This document shows positions 9,299 through 19,500 of a stretch of 64,000 nt of DNA, piece by piece. Position 1 is the first letter of the stretch; each line of letters begins with the position of its first letter. The DNA is from Martinezella lusitana. GTDB lineage: Bacteria > Pseudomonadota > Alphaproteobacteria > Rhizobiales > Rhizobiaceae. Location of the stretch: the NCBI RefSeq assembly GCF_016901135.1, contig NZ_JAFEVL010000042.1, positions 62,001 to 126,000 on the forward strand. The letters are read 5' to 3'. A program made the position numbers and the translations under genes. The notes under the pieces are model-generated. The model saw nothing but the letters and a program-made list of their open reading frames with translations. It was not told where the DNA came from and searched no databases.

Positions 9299-10777
9299 CT
9301 ACCGTTCCTGCATGGCCTGCGACGTGACTTCGACGATCGGCGAGAACAGATATTCCAGGATCCGCCGCTTGCCGGTCTTGATCTCCGCCGTCGCGGCCAT
9401 ACCGGCCGAGAGCGTTACCGAATTGCCATCGACATTCATGATGTCACTGTCGAGCTTAATAGTGACGGGGAAGACCAGGTTCTGAACCCGCTGCACGTTC
9501 GTCGTCGGCACCGTTGCCTGTAGCTGCTTGGTCGGATCGCCCTCAAGCTGGCTGGCATCCGGCTCGGGGATCGCATCGGTGGCAACAGCCGTGACCCGAC
9601 CATGGATCACGCCGTAGCGCGTGAACGGGAAGGCCTCGATCTTGACTACCGCCGGCTGTCCGACCGACACGAAGCCGATATCGCTGTTCGGAATATAGCC
9701 TTCGACTTCCAACGCGGAATTGTCCGGCACGATGCGCATGAGTTCGACACCGGTCGTCACCACCTGCCCGACGGTATTGATCGAGGACGACTGGATGGTG
9801 CCATCGATCGGGGTGGGGATCGTCATGGATTCTCGCCGTTTGCGGGCTTTGACAAGTTGCCTCTCCAGTTCGTCGGCTTGCCGAGAAGCATCCCCTGCCT
9901 TCTGAACGTTATCGGCAACAAAGGTGCGAACTGTTTTCTCGCCATCGCTCGTCGTCACAGAAAGCGAGGCCTTGGCCTCTTCAAGCTGGCCGGTCTCCTC
10001 AGCGAGCGTCGCCTCTTCCTTCTGGCTCGTCTCAAGAGCGTCGATCACACCTGCCTTTGAGCCGGCCTCTTGATCCACCAGCGTCGAGCGGATCGCGACG
10101 CGCTCGTTAAGCGTGTCGACCAGTCTTTGCTGCGCCGCTATCGTCTGCTGCAACCGTCCAATAGTTGCCTGCTGCTGGGTGTGCTGTGCGGCGAGATTGG
10201 TGAGGCTAGACGCAAGCTGCGACAGGTCGGCTTTATAGATCGATTGTTCCCGATCGCGGATGCTGGAAGGCGTGTCGTCCGCGAAAGCTAACGGGGCCTC
10301 GGGAATCGCCTTCTCGGCTGTCCATATGCCTTGCTCTTGCCATTGCTCAACCGTCGCCAGCACGGCCTTCCGACGAACCATCTCGCCCCGATAAGCCTGG
10401 AAATTGACGGCCATGGCCTCTTCGTCGGAGTTGAGCTCGGTATCGTCGAGCTGGACGACGACATCGCCCGCCTTCACCCTCGAGCCGTTGGTGACCGGAA
10501 CGGAGCGTGTCTTGCCGACCTCGATCGACTGGATGACCTTGACGCGTCCCGTCGGCTGGATCTTGCCCTGCGCCGTCGAGACGATGTCGAAGGTGCCGAA
10601 ATAGCTCCACAGTAGCGTACTGGCGACGACGACGGCGATGAACCAGATGAAGGCCGTGCGGATCGGCGAGGCCGGCGTCTCGAGGATCTCGAGGGCTGCC
10701 GGCAGGAACTCGTTCTCCATCCTGCTGCGCCGCTGCGGCCGGCTCGGGCGTCTGGGCGGCTTGACCACCTGGTTCAT
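9299..10777 (-). CDS. HlyD-family periplasmic adaptor of type I secretion system
   Basis: Membrane-fusion protein of 492 residues linking the ABC exporter to an outer-membrane TolC-type channel. The start at 10777 forms a four-base ATGA overlap with the exporter stop; the frame upstream of it has non-coding composition. A short basic cytoplasmic tail is followed by one membrane helix (about 41-60, FIWFIAVVVASTLLWSYFG), a lipoyl half-motif (SIEVGKTRSVPVTNGSRVKAGD), a long coiled-coil hairpin (about 110-290), the second lipoyl half (TIPTPIDGTIQS) and a beta-barrel. The C-terminus (EYLFSPIVEVTSQAMQER) is typical of HlyD. No TolC gene is in the cluster, so a chromosomal TolC is presumably shared. 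Confidence 0.95.
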   Translation of the reverse strand: MNQVVKPPRRPSRPQRRSRMENEFLPAALEILETPASPIRTAFIWFIAVVVASTLLWSYFGTFDIVSTAQGKIQPTGRVKVIQSIEVGKTRSVPVTNGSRVKAGDVVVQLDDTELNSDEEAMAVNFQAYRGEMVRRKAVLATVEQWQEQGIWTAEKAIPEAPLAFADDTPSSIRDREQSIYKADLSQLASSLTNLAAQHTQQQATIGRLQQTIAAQQRLVDTLNERVAIRSTLVDQEAGSKAGVIDALETSQKEEATLAEETGQLEEAKASLSVTTSDGEKTVRTFVADNVQKAGDASRQADELERQLVKARKRRESMTIPTPIDGTIQSSSINTVGQVVTTGVELMRIVPDNSALEVEGYIPNSDIGFVSVGQPAVVKIEAFPFTRYGVIHGRVTAVATDAIPEPDASQLEGDPTKQLQATVPTTNVQRVQNLVFPVTIKLDSDIMNVDGNSVTLSAGMAATAEIKTGKRRILEYLFSPIVEVTSQAMQER

Positions 10778-13002
10778 GGCTGGTTCAGCCCCGACTGCAA
10801 TTGCCACAGATGGGCATAGAGGCCATTCGGCCGGGCAAGCAGGGTATCGTGCGTACCCTCCTCGACGATGCGGCCGTCCTTCATGCCGATGATGCGGTCG
10901 CAATGCCGGACGGTTGCCAGGCGATGGGCGATGATGATGACCGTCCTGCCTTTGACGATCTCGCGCATATTGGCAAGGATGATACGCTCGCTCTCATAAT
11001 CGAGCGCGCTGGTGGCCTCATCGAGGATCAGCATCGGCGGATTGGTGGCAAGCGCCCGTGCGATGGCAAGACGTTGCCTCTGTCCGCCCGAGAGATTGGC
11101 GCCGCGCTCCTCAATCAAGGTGTCAAAGCCCTTCGGCAGCTTGGCGATGAACTCGTCGGCGCCCGACAGGCGGGCCATCTGGATGGCGGCTGCCCGCGAC
11201 ATCGACGGATTGACCAGGCAGATATTGTCATGGATCGTCCGGTTGAACAGCATGTTCTCCTGCAGGACGACACCGATGTTGGAGCGCAGCCAGGCCGGGT
11301 CGACCTGAGCGATATCCTGGCCATCGACAAACACCTGGCCACGGGTCGGGATGTAGAAGCGCTGCACCAGCTTGGTCAGCGTCGATTTGCCGGAACCGGA
11401 TGGGCCGACGATGCCGATCACCTCGCCTGGCCGGACCGAGAGGGAGATATCGCGCAGCACTTCGGGGCCATCGGCGGTGTAGCGGAAGTTCACACCCTTG
11501 AAGGTGATCGAGCCGCGCGGTTTTGGCAGGCTGACGGAGACTTCCGGCCGCGGTTCTGGCGGAGCATTCAGAATATCGGCAAGTCGGGCCACCGACACCT
11601 GCACCTGCTGGAAATCCTGCCAGAGCTGCGACAGGCGCAGGATCGGCTGCGAGACCTGCCCGGCGATCATGTTGAAGGCAACCAGCGCTCCCACCGTCAG
11701 CTCGCCATTGATGACAGCCTGGGCGCCGAACAAGAGTAGTGCGGCCGAGGTGATCTTGTTGACATACTGGATGGCGTTCTGGCCCTTGGCAGCGAGCATG
11801 GTCGTGGCAAAGGAGGATTGCACATAGGAGGCTAACCTCTCCTCCCATTGCGCTGCGACGACCGGCTCGACGGCAGAGGCCTTCAGCGTCTGCACGCCGA
11901 CGACCGTTTCGACGAGAAGCTGCTGGCTATAGGCGCCGCGTTCGAACTTCTCGTCGATCTTTTCCTTCAGGAACGGCCGCACCAGGAAGCCGATCGCCAG
12001 ATAGAAGGGTATCGAGGCAACGACGATCCAGGCTAGCTTTGACGAATAGGAAAACAGCACGAAGATGAAGACGACGGTGAAGATCAGGTCGAGGCCGGAG
12101 AACAGCCCCTGCCCGGTCAGGAAATTGCGGATCGTCTCCAGCTCGCGCACGCGGGCAATGGTCTGGCCGGTCGCCCGCGTCTCGAAATAGGAGAGCGGTA
12201 GGTTGAGCATATGGCGGAACAACCGCCGTCCGAGCTCGACATCGATGCGGTTGGTCGTATGCGATAGCGCATAGGTTCGAAGATACTGCAGCACCACGTC
12301 GAACAGCCCGACCGCGGCCAAACCGACGACCAGCACGATCAGCGTCGAATAGCTGCGATGAGCCAAAACCTTGTCGACCACCACCTGGAAGAACAGCGGT
12401 GTCACCAGAGCGAAGATCTGCACGATCAGCGAGGCGAGCAGGACATGGCCGAAGGCGTGGCGATAGCGCCAGATTGACGGCAGGAACCACCGGAACCCGA
12501 AATTTCCGTTTGATGCGCCAGGCCCGGCCAGGCGCCGTTGCAGCAGCAGGAAATGCCCGGCCGTCTCGGCCAGCAGCTCATGGGCGCCGAGATTGCGGCT
12601 GGAGAAGTCGACCGGATCGATAATACGCCAGCCACCGTCCGGTGTCGCACCGCCGAAGATGCAGAAACGGCCGTCGGTCAGGCAGGCAACGGCGGGTGTC
12701 GGCAATGTCGCCAGACGCGCATCGCTCTGGATCTCCAGATGCTTGGCCTTCAGGCCGACAAGCTTTGCGGCACGCAGCAGGTCGTTGCGTCCGGACTGCT
12801 TCGACAGTGCCAGGTCACGCGCAAGGACATCCGGATTGGAGGCGATGCGATAATAGCCGGCAATCGCCGCAATCGCCGCAAGGCCGCTATCAGGGCGTTT
12901 CACTTCCGTCACTAAAGCGGTCTGCGGGTACTCCGGTTCGACCGTGACCTGGTCCATATTTGTCAGTTTCTCTTCAGAGGTCGGGCGCACGAGTTTTGCC
13001 AC
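10774..13002 (-). CDS. Type I secretion ABC exporter (HlyB-like) with catalytically dead C39-like N-terminal domain
   Basis: Homodimeric permease-ATPase of 742 residues. The N-terminal C39-type peptidase fold (about 30-155) has Ser at the position of the catalytic Cys (DSGLAAI at 38-44), so it is a substrate-docking C39-like domain, as in HlyB. Six membrane helices lie between about 175 and 440. The nucleotide-binding domain has Walker A GPSGSGKST (533-541), signature LSGGQ (637-641) and Walker B LILDEATSALD (658-668). These features fit export of a large unprocessed substrate carrying its signal at the C-terminus. GTG at 13002 gives the longest form; ATG at 12957 (MDQVTVEP) is an equally plausible start. 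Its stop overlaps the adaptor start. Confidence 0.95.
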   Translation of the reverse strand: MAKLVRPTSEEKLTNMDQVTVEPEYPQTALVTEVKRPDSGLAAIAAIAGYYRIASNPDVLARDLALSKQSGRNDLLRAAKLVGLKAKHLEIQSDARLATLPTPAVACLTDGRFCIFGGATPDGGWRIIDPVDFSSRNLGAHELLAETAGHFLLLQRRLAGPGASNGNFGFRWFLPSIWRYRHAFGHVLLASLIVQIFALVTPLFFQVVVDKVLAHRSYSTLIVLVVGLAAVGLFDVVLQYLRTYALSHTTNRIDVELGRRLFRHMLNLPLSYFETRATGQTIARVRELETIRNFLTGQGLFSGLDLIFTVVFIFVLFSYSSKLAWIVVASIPFYLAIGFLVRPFLKEKIDEKFERGAYSQQLLVETVVGVQTLKASAVEPVVAAQWEERLASYVQSSFATTMLAAKGQNAIQYVNKITSAALLLFGAQAVINGELTVGALVAFNMIAGQVSQPILRLSQLWQDFQQVQVSVARLADILNAPPEPRPEVSVSLPKPRGSITFKGVNFRYTADGPEVLRDISLSVRPGEVIGIVGPSGSGKSTLTKLVQRFYIPTRGQVFVDGQDIAQVDPAWLRSNIGVVLQENMLFNRTIHDNICLVNPSMSRAAAIQMARLSGADEFIAKLPKGFDTLIEERGANLSGGQRQRLAIARALATNPPMLILDEATSALDYESERIILANMREIVKGRTVIIIAHRLATVRHCDRIIGMKDGRIVEEGTHDTLLARPNGLYAHLWQLQSGLNQP

Positions 13003-13070
13003 CCTCGGTATTCAATGTGACGGGTGCCTTTCGGATTTCATATGCATCCCCTTTACTAGGGACGTTGCGA

Positions 13071-13460
13071 TTAATGACGCAGGGGTTGCGCATTCGCTGA
13101 ACGCGAGCCAGAAAGATGCAATGCCCTTGCTATGCCAGCACTCATAATATGCTTCTGAGCAAACCGGACATAATCCTCGTAGGGAATGGCGCCCTTGGCA
13201 TAAGCGGTGAGAATTCTGCGACAGAACTCGTGGCGCGCGTTGGCCTGCGAAACGTTCATCAATTTTGCAAGCTTCTGCAGAAGCTCGGGCTTGAGGCCAT
13301 AGTGGCTACATTGCTCGATGTTCCAGTTCAAAGCTGACGGATCGCCCAACATGTTTTTGTCAAATTCGTAACCGCTCTTTGTCGCGATGGTTGTGGCGTT
13401 TGCCGCCCCGGAAAGGGTGGCGATATATATTGCAGCGAAAATCATGCGATAGTTTTTCAT
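13071..13460 (-). CDS. Small exported protein of unknown function between the giant substrate gene and its exporter
   Basis: 129 residues starting with a clear Sec signal peptide (MKNYRMIFAAIYIATLSGAA, predicted cleavage after ANA near residue 23). The mature part is helical, with Cys residues near 51 and 80 (EQCSHYG, HEFCRR) and a conserved-looking block GAIPYEDYVRFAQKH. The family is not recognised. It lies 69 bases before the exporter start and 73 bases after the giant gene stop, on the same strand, so it is probably co-transcribed. A Sec-exported protein inside a type I operon is unusual. It could be a periplasmic chaperone, surface anchor or modulator of the giant protein, but nothing in the sequence decides this. 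Confidence 0.7.
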   Translation of the reverse strand: MKNYRMIFAAIYIATLSGAANATTIATKSGYEFDKNMLGDPSALNWNIEQCSHYGLKPELLQKLAKLMNVSQANARHEFCRRILTAYAKGAIPYEDYVRFAQKHIMSAGIARALHLSGSRSANAQPLRH

Positions 13461-13485
13461 TCTGGCCCCATCCTCTTGGGATCGA

Positions 13486-13513
13486 CATGCCGAACCAACA
13501 CTGGCTCGGCATG
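13486..13513 (-). terminator. Intercistronic hairpin after the giant repeat-protein gene
   Basis: Eleven-base arms CATGCCGAACC and GGCTCGGCATG flank a six-base loop. On the minus-strand transcript the single mismatch becomes a G-U pair, so the structure favours that strand. No U-run follows. It may be a partial terminator or an mRNA-stabilising structure that sets the ratio of the giant substrate to the exporter genes. Confidence 0.5.
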
Positions 13514-13533
13514 CCGGTTTTCATCAGCCATTA

Positions 13534-16500
13534 TCACGCAGCATTTTGGTTCGGGATCGCCGGCTGGTAGCTGAGCGTGGCATCGCCAACCAGGTAGTGC
13601 GAGGTGCCGTCGGCCGTCTGGTACGAGCTTGTGCCCGTGATCGCAGAGCCGTCAGAGAAGGACTGGCTGCCATCCGTCGTCGACAGCAGGTTGACCAGCT
13701 TGATGCCGGCCTCAGACATGGTCTGCAGTTCGCCATCGTCGACCGTGCCGTTCTGGTTGGCGTCGCGCCAGACACGGAACTCGCTCCAGCGATCGTCATT
13801 GGTGTCCAGGACGTTGTCGTGGTTGCTGTCGAAAGCCAGACGCAAACCATCGAGGTCGGAGACGGAACCACCGTTGGCCGCGACCTGATCCGGTGTCGCC
13901 CAGTCAGAGAAAGCAAGCTCCTTTGCTTGATCAATGATGCCATCGGGACCGGCCTGGCCATTCTCACCAAGATCGATAGCGAGGAAGCCGTCTTGCGGAC
14001 CGACCCAGGCGGTACCATCGCGAGCACCGTCGCTGTTCCAATCGAAGGTGACGGACGAGCCGGTCGCCAGTGCATTGATGTCGAGCGGTCGCAGATCGAT
14101 ATGACCGTCGCCGTTCAGGTCGAGCAATACCGGCCCGTGTCCAGAATGCGTCTGGGGCCAGTAGTCGACCATCTCATAACCGGAGCTGCCACCGCCACCA
14201 TTACCTACATAGGCATAACGCTGCCACGCGGTGTTGTTGCCGGAACTATCGTACTGATAGTTCGTATAGCTGCCGTCGTCATTGTATGTCGTGGCGGTGT
14301 GAACGACATTGTTGACGAAGTTCTGAACGATACGTGTGAAGGGCAGATTGTTGTACACATCGTAATTGGTCGCCGTCAGCGTGCCGGCGGTGTCGCCATA
14401 GATGTTGTCCGTAATCAGTTGGCCGCCAGACGTGTAGGAATCCGCGATATATGACCAGCTCTGCGCGTTGCTGACGTCATAGGTATAGAGTGTCTTGCTG
14501 CCGTCGTCGAAATAGACGTTTTGGACGGTCATCTGACCGGCAATGTTGATCCCCTGAACGATCTCAGACCAGGTCTGAGCGTTCGTCGGATCCCAGAACC
14601 AGACGGTCTTGCTGCCATCATCAATATAGGCCGTCTGCGAAACCGCTTGGCCGCTTGCGTTCAAATTCCTATCGATCCGGCTCCATTGCTGCGAATTGGT
14701 CACGTCGAAGTCGACCGTACCCGTGGGCTGCCCAGCCGCATTATAGTAGTCGACATGCTGCAGTGCGCCGGTCGGTGTGTAGAAGGTGATCTCCACCCGC
14801 GTGCCATCGTCGTTGAACTGCTTCTCCAACGTCTTCTTACCTGACGCGTCGAAGGACTGCTCGTCTCGCGTCCAGGGAATAGTGTTCAATGGATCGTAGA
14901 AAGTGGCAAACGTAGGGATGCCGGCCTTGTTGGCATTGACGACACTTAGCGTCTGGCCGCTGGCGGCATCATAAGTGGTCGTGACCAAGCTGCCGTCGAA
15001 GGCGATCGCGACCTGCGACGACTTGCGGCCCTGGCCATCGCTGGTGACGCGCAGGGTGAGGCTGCCCATGACCGAAACGGTATCGACAACCGTCTGGGTG
15101 ACCGCGCTGCTGGCGTTGAGATCGACCTTGGTCAGCGTGACGGAGCCGTCATTGTGGGTGACGGAGGTTTCCGTGTGATCGATCACGCCGTCATTGTTGG
15201 AGTCTTTGCTCAGCACCGTGATCAGCCCGTCTGTGCTGGTGGTGATCGTGCCATTGGCAACCACCGTGCCGGTGGCATTGGTCTCAGTGACGGTCGTCAT
15301 CGTCGAGCCGTCGACCTGGCGTTGCGACTGCATGACGACCTCGTAGGTGCCATTGCCGTCATAGTCGTATTTGACCGTCTTCGTGTAGCCGTCGGCAGAT
15401 GTGTCGGTTTCGACCTTGGCAGCAATCGCAGACTTCCAGTAGACATTGCCGGACAGAAGATATGTCGTCTTCTGAGCAGTGCCATTGTTCGTAATGATCG
15501 ACACGGTCGCGCCGGTCGTGTCGGCCGTCAGCGTCTCCACCTGGTCAACCGAGCCGTCACCATCAACGTCCTTCGAGGTCGTGCGCGCCATGCCGTCCGA
15601 GGACTGCTGGATCGTCGTCTTCGTTGCCAGCTTGGCCGTTGCCAGATCCGTATCGGAGATGACGCTGGTCTTGCTGCCGTCGGCATTGTTCGTATCGACC
15701 TCGACACGATGGCGGTCGAGTGTGCCATTGCCGTCGAGATCCCAGTCCGTCGTGATCTGCAAGCCATTGGCCGTCGTCGTCGTGGTCGAGCCGTCCGACT
15801 TGACGCCGGCTCCCTTGTAGTCGGTGACGCTCAGCGTCTTCACACCGGTATCCGCCGTCACCGACTGCTGATGCTGATCGATGACGCCGTCGCCATTTGC
15901 ATCACGGTCGATGGTGACGGTGTGCTTGTCGGCGCTGGTGAGCGTGATCGTCTTGTCGAGCAACTTGCCTGACGCGTCGGTTGTGGCGATGGTCTCGCGG
16001 GTTGCCCCGTCGGCCAGGATCTCGATCGTGTCGCTGACAGTCTGTGTCGCCAGTCCTGTGCGCTGCTCGCTGGTCGACATGATCTCGCCATCGGCATTCG
16101 TCGTCGTAACGAAGGTCGACATTGCCGAACCATCCGTCTTGGCGCTGGTCACCGTGCGCGTCCTTGTACCATCAGCGTTGATCACCGTGATATCGGTCGA
16201 GGCTTGGCCGTAGGTGCCGGAACCCGCCAGGTCAAACTGGGTCGTGGTCGACAGACCGTTGGCGCTGGTCGTGGTCTGAAAGCGGCTGGTGAGCGTCGTG
16301 CCGGTGAAGTAGCTGACGGTCTCGGTGCGTGATCCGTCCGCATTCAGCACCGTCGTATCGGTGCGGCTCTTGGTAAACGTGCCGGAGCCAGTCTGGTCCC
16401 ATTTGGTGGTGACAGTCAGCCCATCGGCGGTGGTGTCGGTCTGCGTGACGGCGCTCAAGACCAGCGTGCCGCCGCTGTTGACCGTGGAGGTGCGTTCGAT

Positions 16501-19500
16501 CGTCGTCTTGCTGCCGTTGGCATTCAGCGTCGTTTGATCGGTCACGGTCTTGTTGGCAGAACCGTTGCCATCCGTATCGTAGCTGATGGTCTGGCTAAGA
16601 CCATCGGCGCTCGTCGTGACTGTCCTGCTATGCGACACGGCGCCCGTCGATGTCAGGTCGGACAGCGTCCGGGTGACACTGCCATCGGCGCTCTTCGTCG
16701 TGACGGACTTCTGGTCGACGACGCCATTGCCGTCGATGTCGTAGGTCACCGTGACCGTCTTGCCGTCGCCGCTTGTCGTGGTTGTCGTCTTGTTGGCGAC
16801 CGCCCCGGTATTGGTGACCACCTCGGTGGTCGAACCGTCAGCGTTAAGGGTCGTCACGTCCGTGGTCGTTCTGACCGGTGTCAGAGCGATGCCTGGGTTG
16901 TTAAGCGCCCAGGCCTGCGCGCCAGTGGCGTTGTGTGATTGGCTCTCCGCCGTATCGGCGATCAGCTGGGCAACGGAAGCGCGCGAGGTTCCGGAACTGA
17001 GAGCGCCCAGCCAACCGTTGAGGCCTGCCGCCTCCGGCGCCCGCCCCAGGGCATTTTGATAGAGCAACGTCACGAACTGCGTATTATCGAGCGTGCCGTA
17101 TTTCTGCGTGAACTCGGCGGAGTTGATCATGACGGCAGCAAGCTGGACCGCTGTTGTGCCGGCATTAAATGCCACCCCAAAGTCGGAAATACCGGCTGTA
17201 TCGGGGTCTCGACCCACAATAGCATGGTAGAGCCTATACATCTCGTCGCGCGTTGCGATTCCGACCACGTCGTCGAACACGACCGTCGTCTTGCTCAGCC
17301 CATTGGCGGAGGTGGTGACGCGTGTCAGTTCGATCGGCACCGTATTGCTCGACCGGGTAAAAGCTTCGGTGCGCGATCCGTCGGCATTAAGGGTCGTGAG
17401 ATCGCTGAGAGCCTGCTCGTAAACGCCGTCGCCATCCACGTCGGACTTGGTCGTGAGCGACAGGCCATTGGCCGAGGTTGTCGTGATCGCACGGCTGGCA
17501 AGCGTCGTGGTGCCAGCCTTGTAGGTCTCGACCGTCTTCGTCGCCTGGCCGGTGGCGTCAACGACGTTTGTCGTCTTCACATCCAGCTTGCCATCGCCAT
17601 CGAGATCGATCTGGCTGGTCACCGTCTTGCCATCGGAAGTCGCGGTATTCGTGGTCTTGGCGAGCAATGTGCCGACTGCGGTGGTGACCGCATCGACCTC
17701 AGACGTCGAGCCATCGGCATTGAGCGTCTTTGTCGCAGTCACTGTCCGGTCGACGGTGCCGTTGCCGTCATAATTATAATCGGTCTTTGTCACCAGGCCA
17801 TTGGCGCTCGTCGTGACCGTTGTCTGGTCAATCAGCGAGGTGCCGGCATAACCAGACGTTGTCGTCGCCTTCGCACCATCGCTGTTGAGCGCGGTCGCGG
17901 CAACGGTTTTGGCATCGACAACGCCGTCGCCGTTAAAATCCTTCTGAAACGTCGTCGAAAGCCCATTGCCCGACGTCACCGTCGTCACCTTGTCGAGTAA
18001 TATGCCGGTGTTGCTCTTGTCCGTCACCGTCTCGGTGTGGCTGCCATCGGCATTGACGACCGTCTGGTCCACCGTCGACAGATCAACCGTGCCGTCGCCA
18101 TTGGCGTCATTGGTGGTGGTCGTCGTCAGGCCATCAGCACTGACCGCAGAGACGACTTTCTTATGCAAGGCGCCGTCGGCGCTCATCTGCGTTGCCGTCG
18201 TCGTCTGGCTGCCGTCGGCGGCTATCTGCTTCACATTGGTAGTGTCTGTGATGCCATCTCCATCGTTATCGATGGCCACAGTCGTCTTCTGACGGTCCGC
18301 GCTGACAGTCGTCGTGGTCTGGCTAAGCAGCGTGCCATTGCCGCTCTTGGTCGCCACCGTTTCCTGCCGGATGCCCGCTGCGCCGCCCGTCGTCCCCAGT
18401 ACAATCTTGTCGGTGACCGTTTTATCGAACGTGCCGTCGCCATTCACATCCGTCTGCACGGTCTGCGTCAGGCTGTCGGCGGATGTCGTCGTCACAGTCT
18501 TGGCGATGACTGTGCCGTTGGCGCTCTTCGCCGTGACGGTCTCAACCCGCGCACCGCTAGTACCCGCTGTGATGACATCCGTCGTCACAGCGTCGTAGGC
18601 GCCGTCGCCGGTGGCGTCAGTGCTCACGGTCTTCGATAGACCATCGGCGCTCGTCGTCGTCAGCACTTTGCCGACAAGTGTTCCATTCGGATTAAGGGTG
18701 CTGTCGGTCTCGGTGATCGTGCCGTCGCTCGCAACCGTAATCACGGTCAGCGCATCGACTGCTCCATCGCCGTTGGCGTCGACCGAGATGTTCTTGCTCT
18801 TGCCATCCGCGCTTGTCGTCGTGACACTGTTCGACAGCAACACGCCGCTGGCGCTCTTGTCCTGGACGGTTTCCGTGCGCGAGCTGTCGGAAGCAACCGT
18901 CGTCACATCGGAATGGACTAAATCGGCAATGCCGTCACTCGTCACATCGGTCGAAACCGTGCTCGAGAGGCCGTTCGCGGCGGCAACCGTCGTCACCTTG
19001 CTTCTGGCCGAATTGTCGCCGTTGGTCGTCGTCACGACGGTGGTCACATCACCATTCGCCGCAATTGTCGTCTGCGTCTGGTCGCGTTCATCGATGGTGC
19101 CATTGCCATCGAAATCGCTGGTCACAGTCTTGGTGTGACGGTCGACGCTGGTCAGCGTCGTAACGCTCTGCAGCAGCGTGCCGTTGGTGCTGCTGTCCTT
19201 CAGCGTTCTGGTGCGCGAGCCGTCCCCGCCAACGATGGTGATGTCGGAAACGACATCGTCATAGGTGCCGTCACCATTAATATCAGTACTGGTCGTCTCC
19301 GTCAGACCGTCGGCGCTCGATTGCACCAGCACCTGATTCAGCACGGCTCCGGATGCGCTGAGGGTCCTGGTCGTCGTTGCAGTCGTACCGTCGGAATTGG
19401 TGACGAAGGTCTGGCTCTGGTCAACATTGCCGTCGCCATCCTGGTCGACCGTCGTCGTGATCGTCTTGTGGTCGGCGCTGGTCACCGTCGTCGTGCTATC

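Noticed and set aside
16939..18000. Long plus-strand open frame of 353 codons inside the giant gene
   Set aside because: It is a shadow of the biased repeat sequence on the other strand: composition is Arg/Gly/Val-rich, with no domain and no ribosome site.
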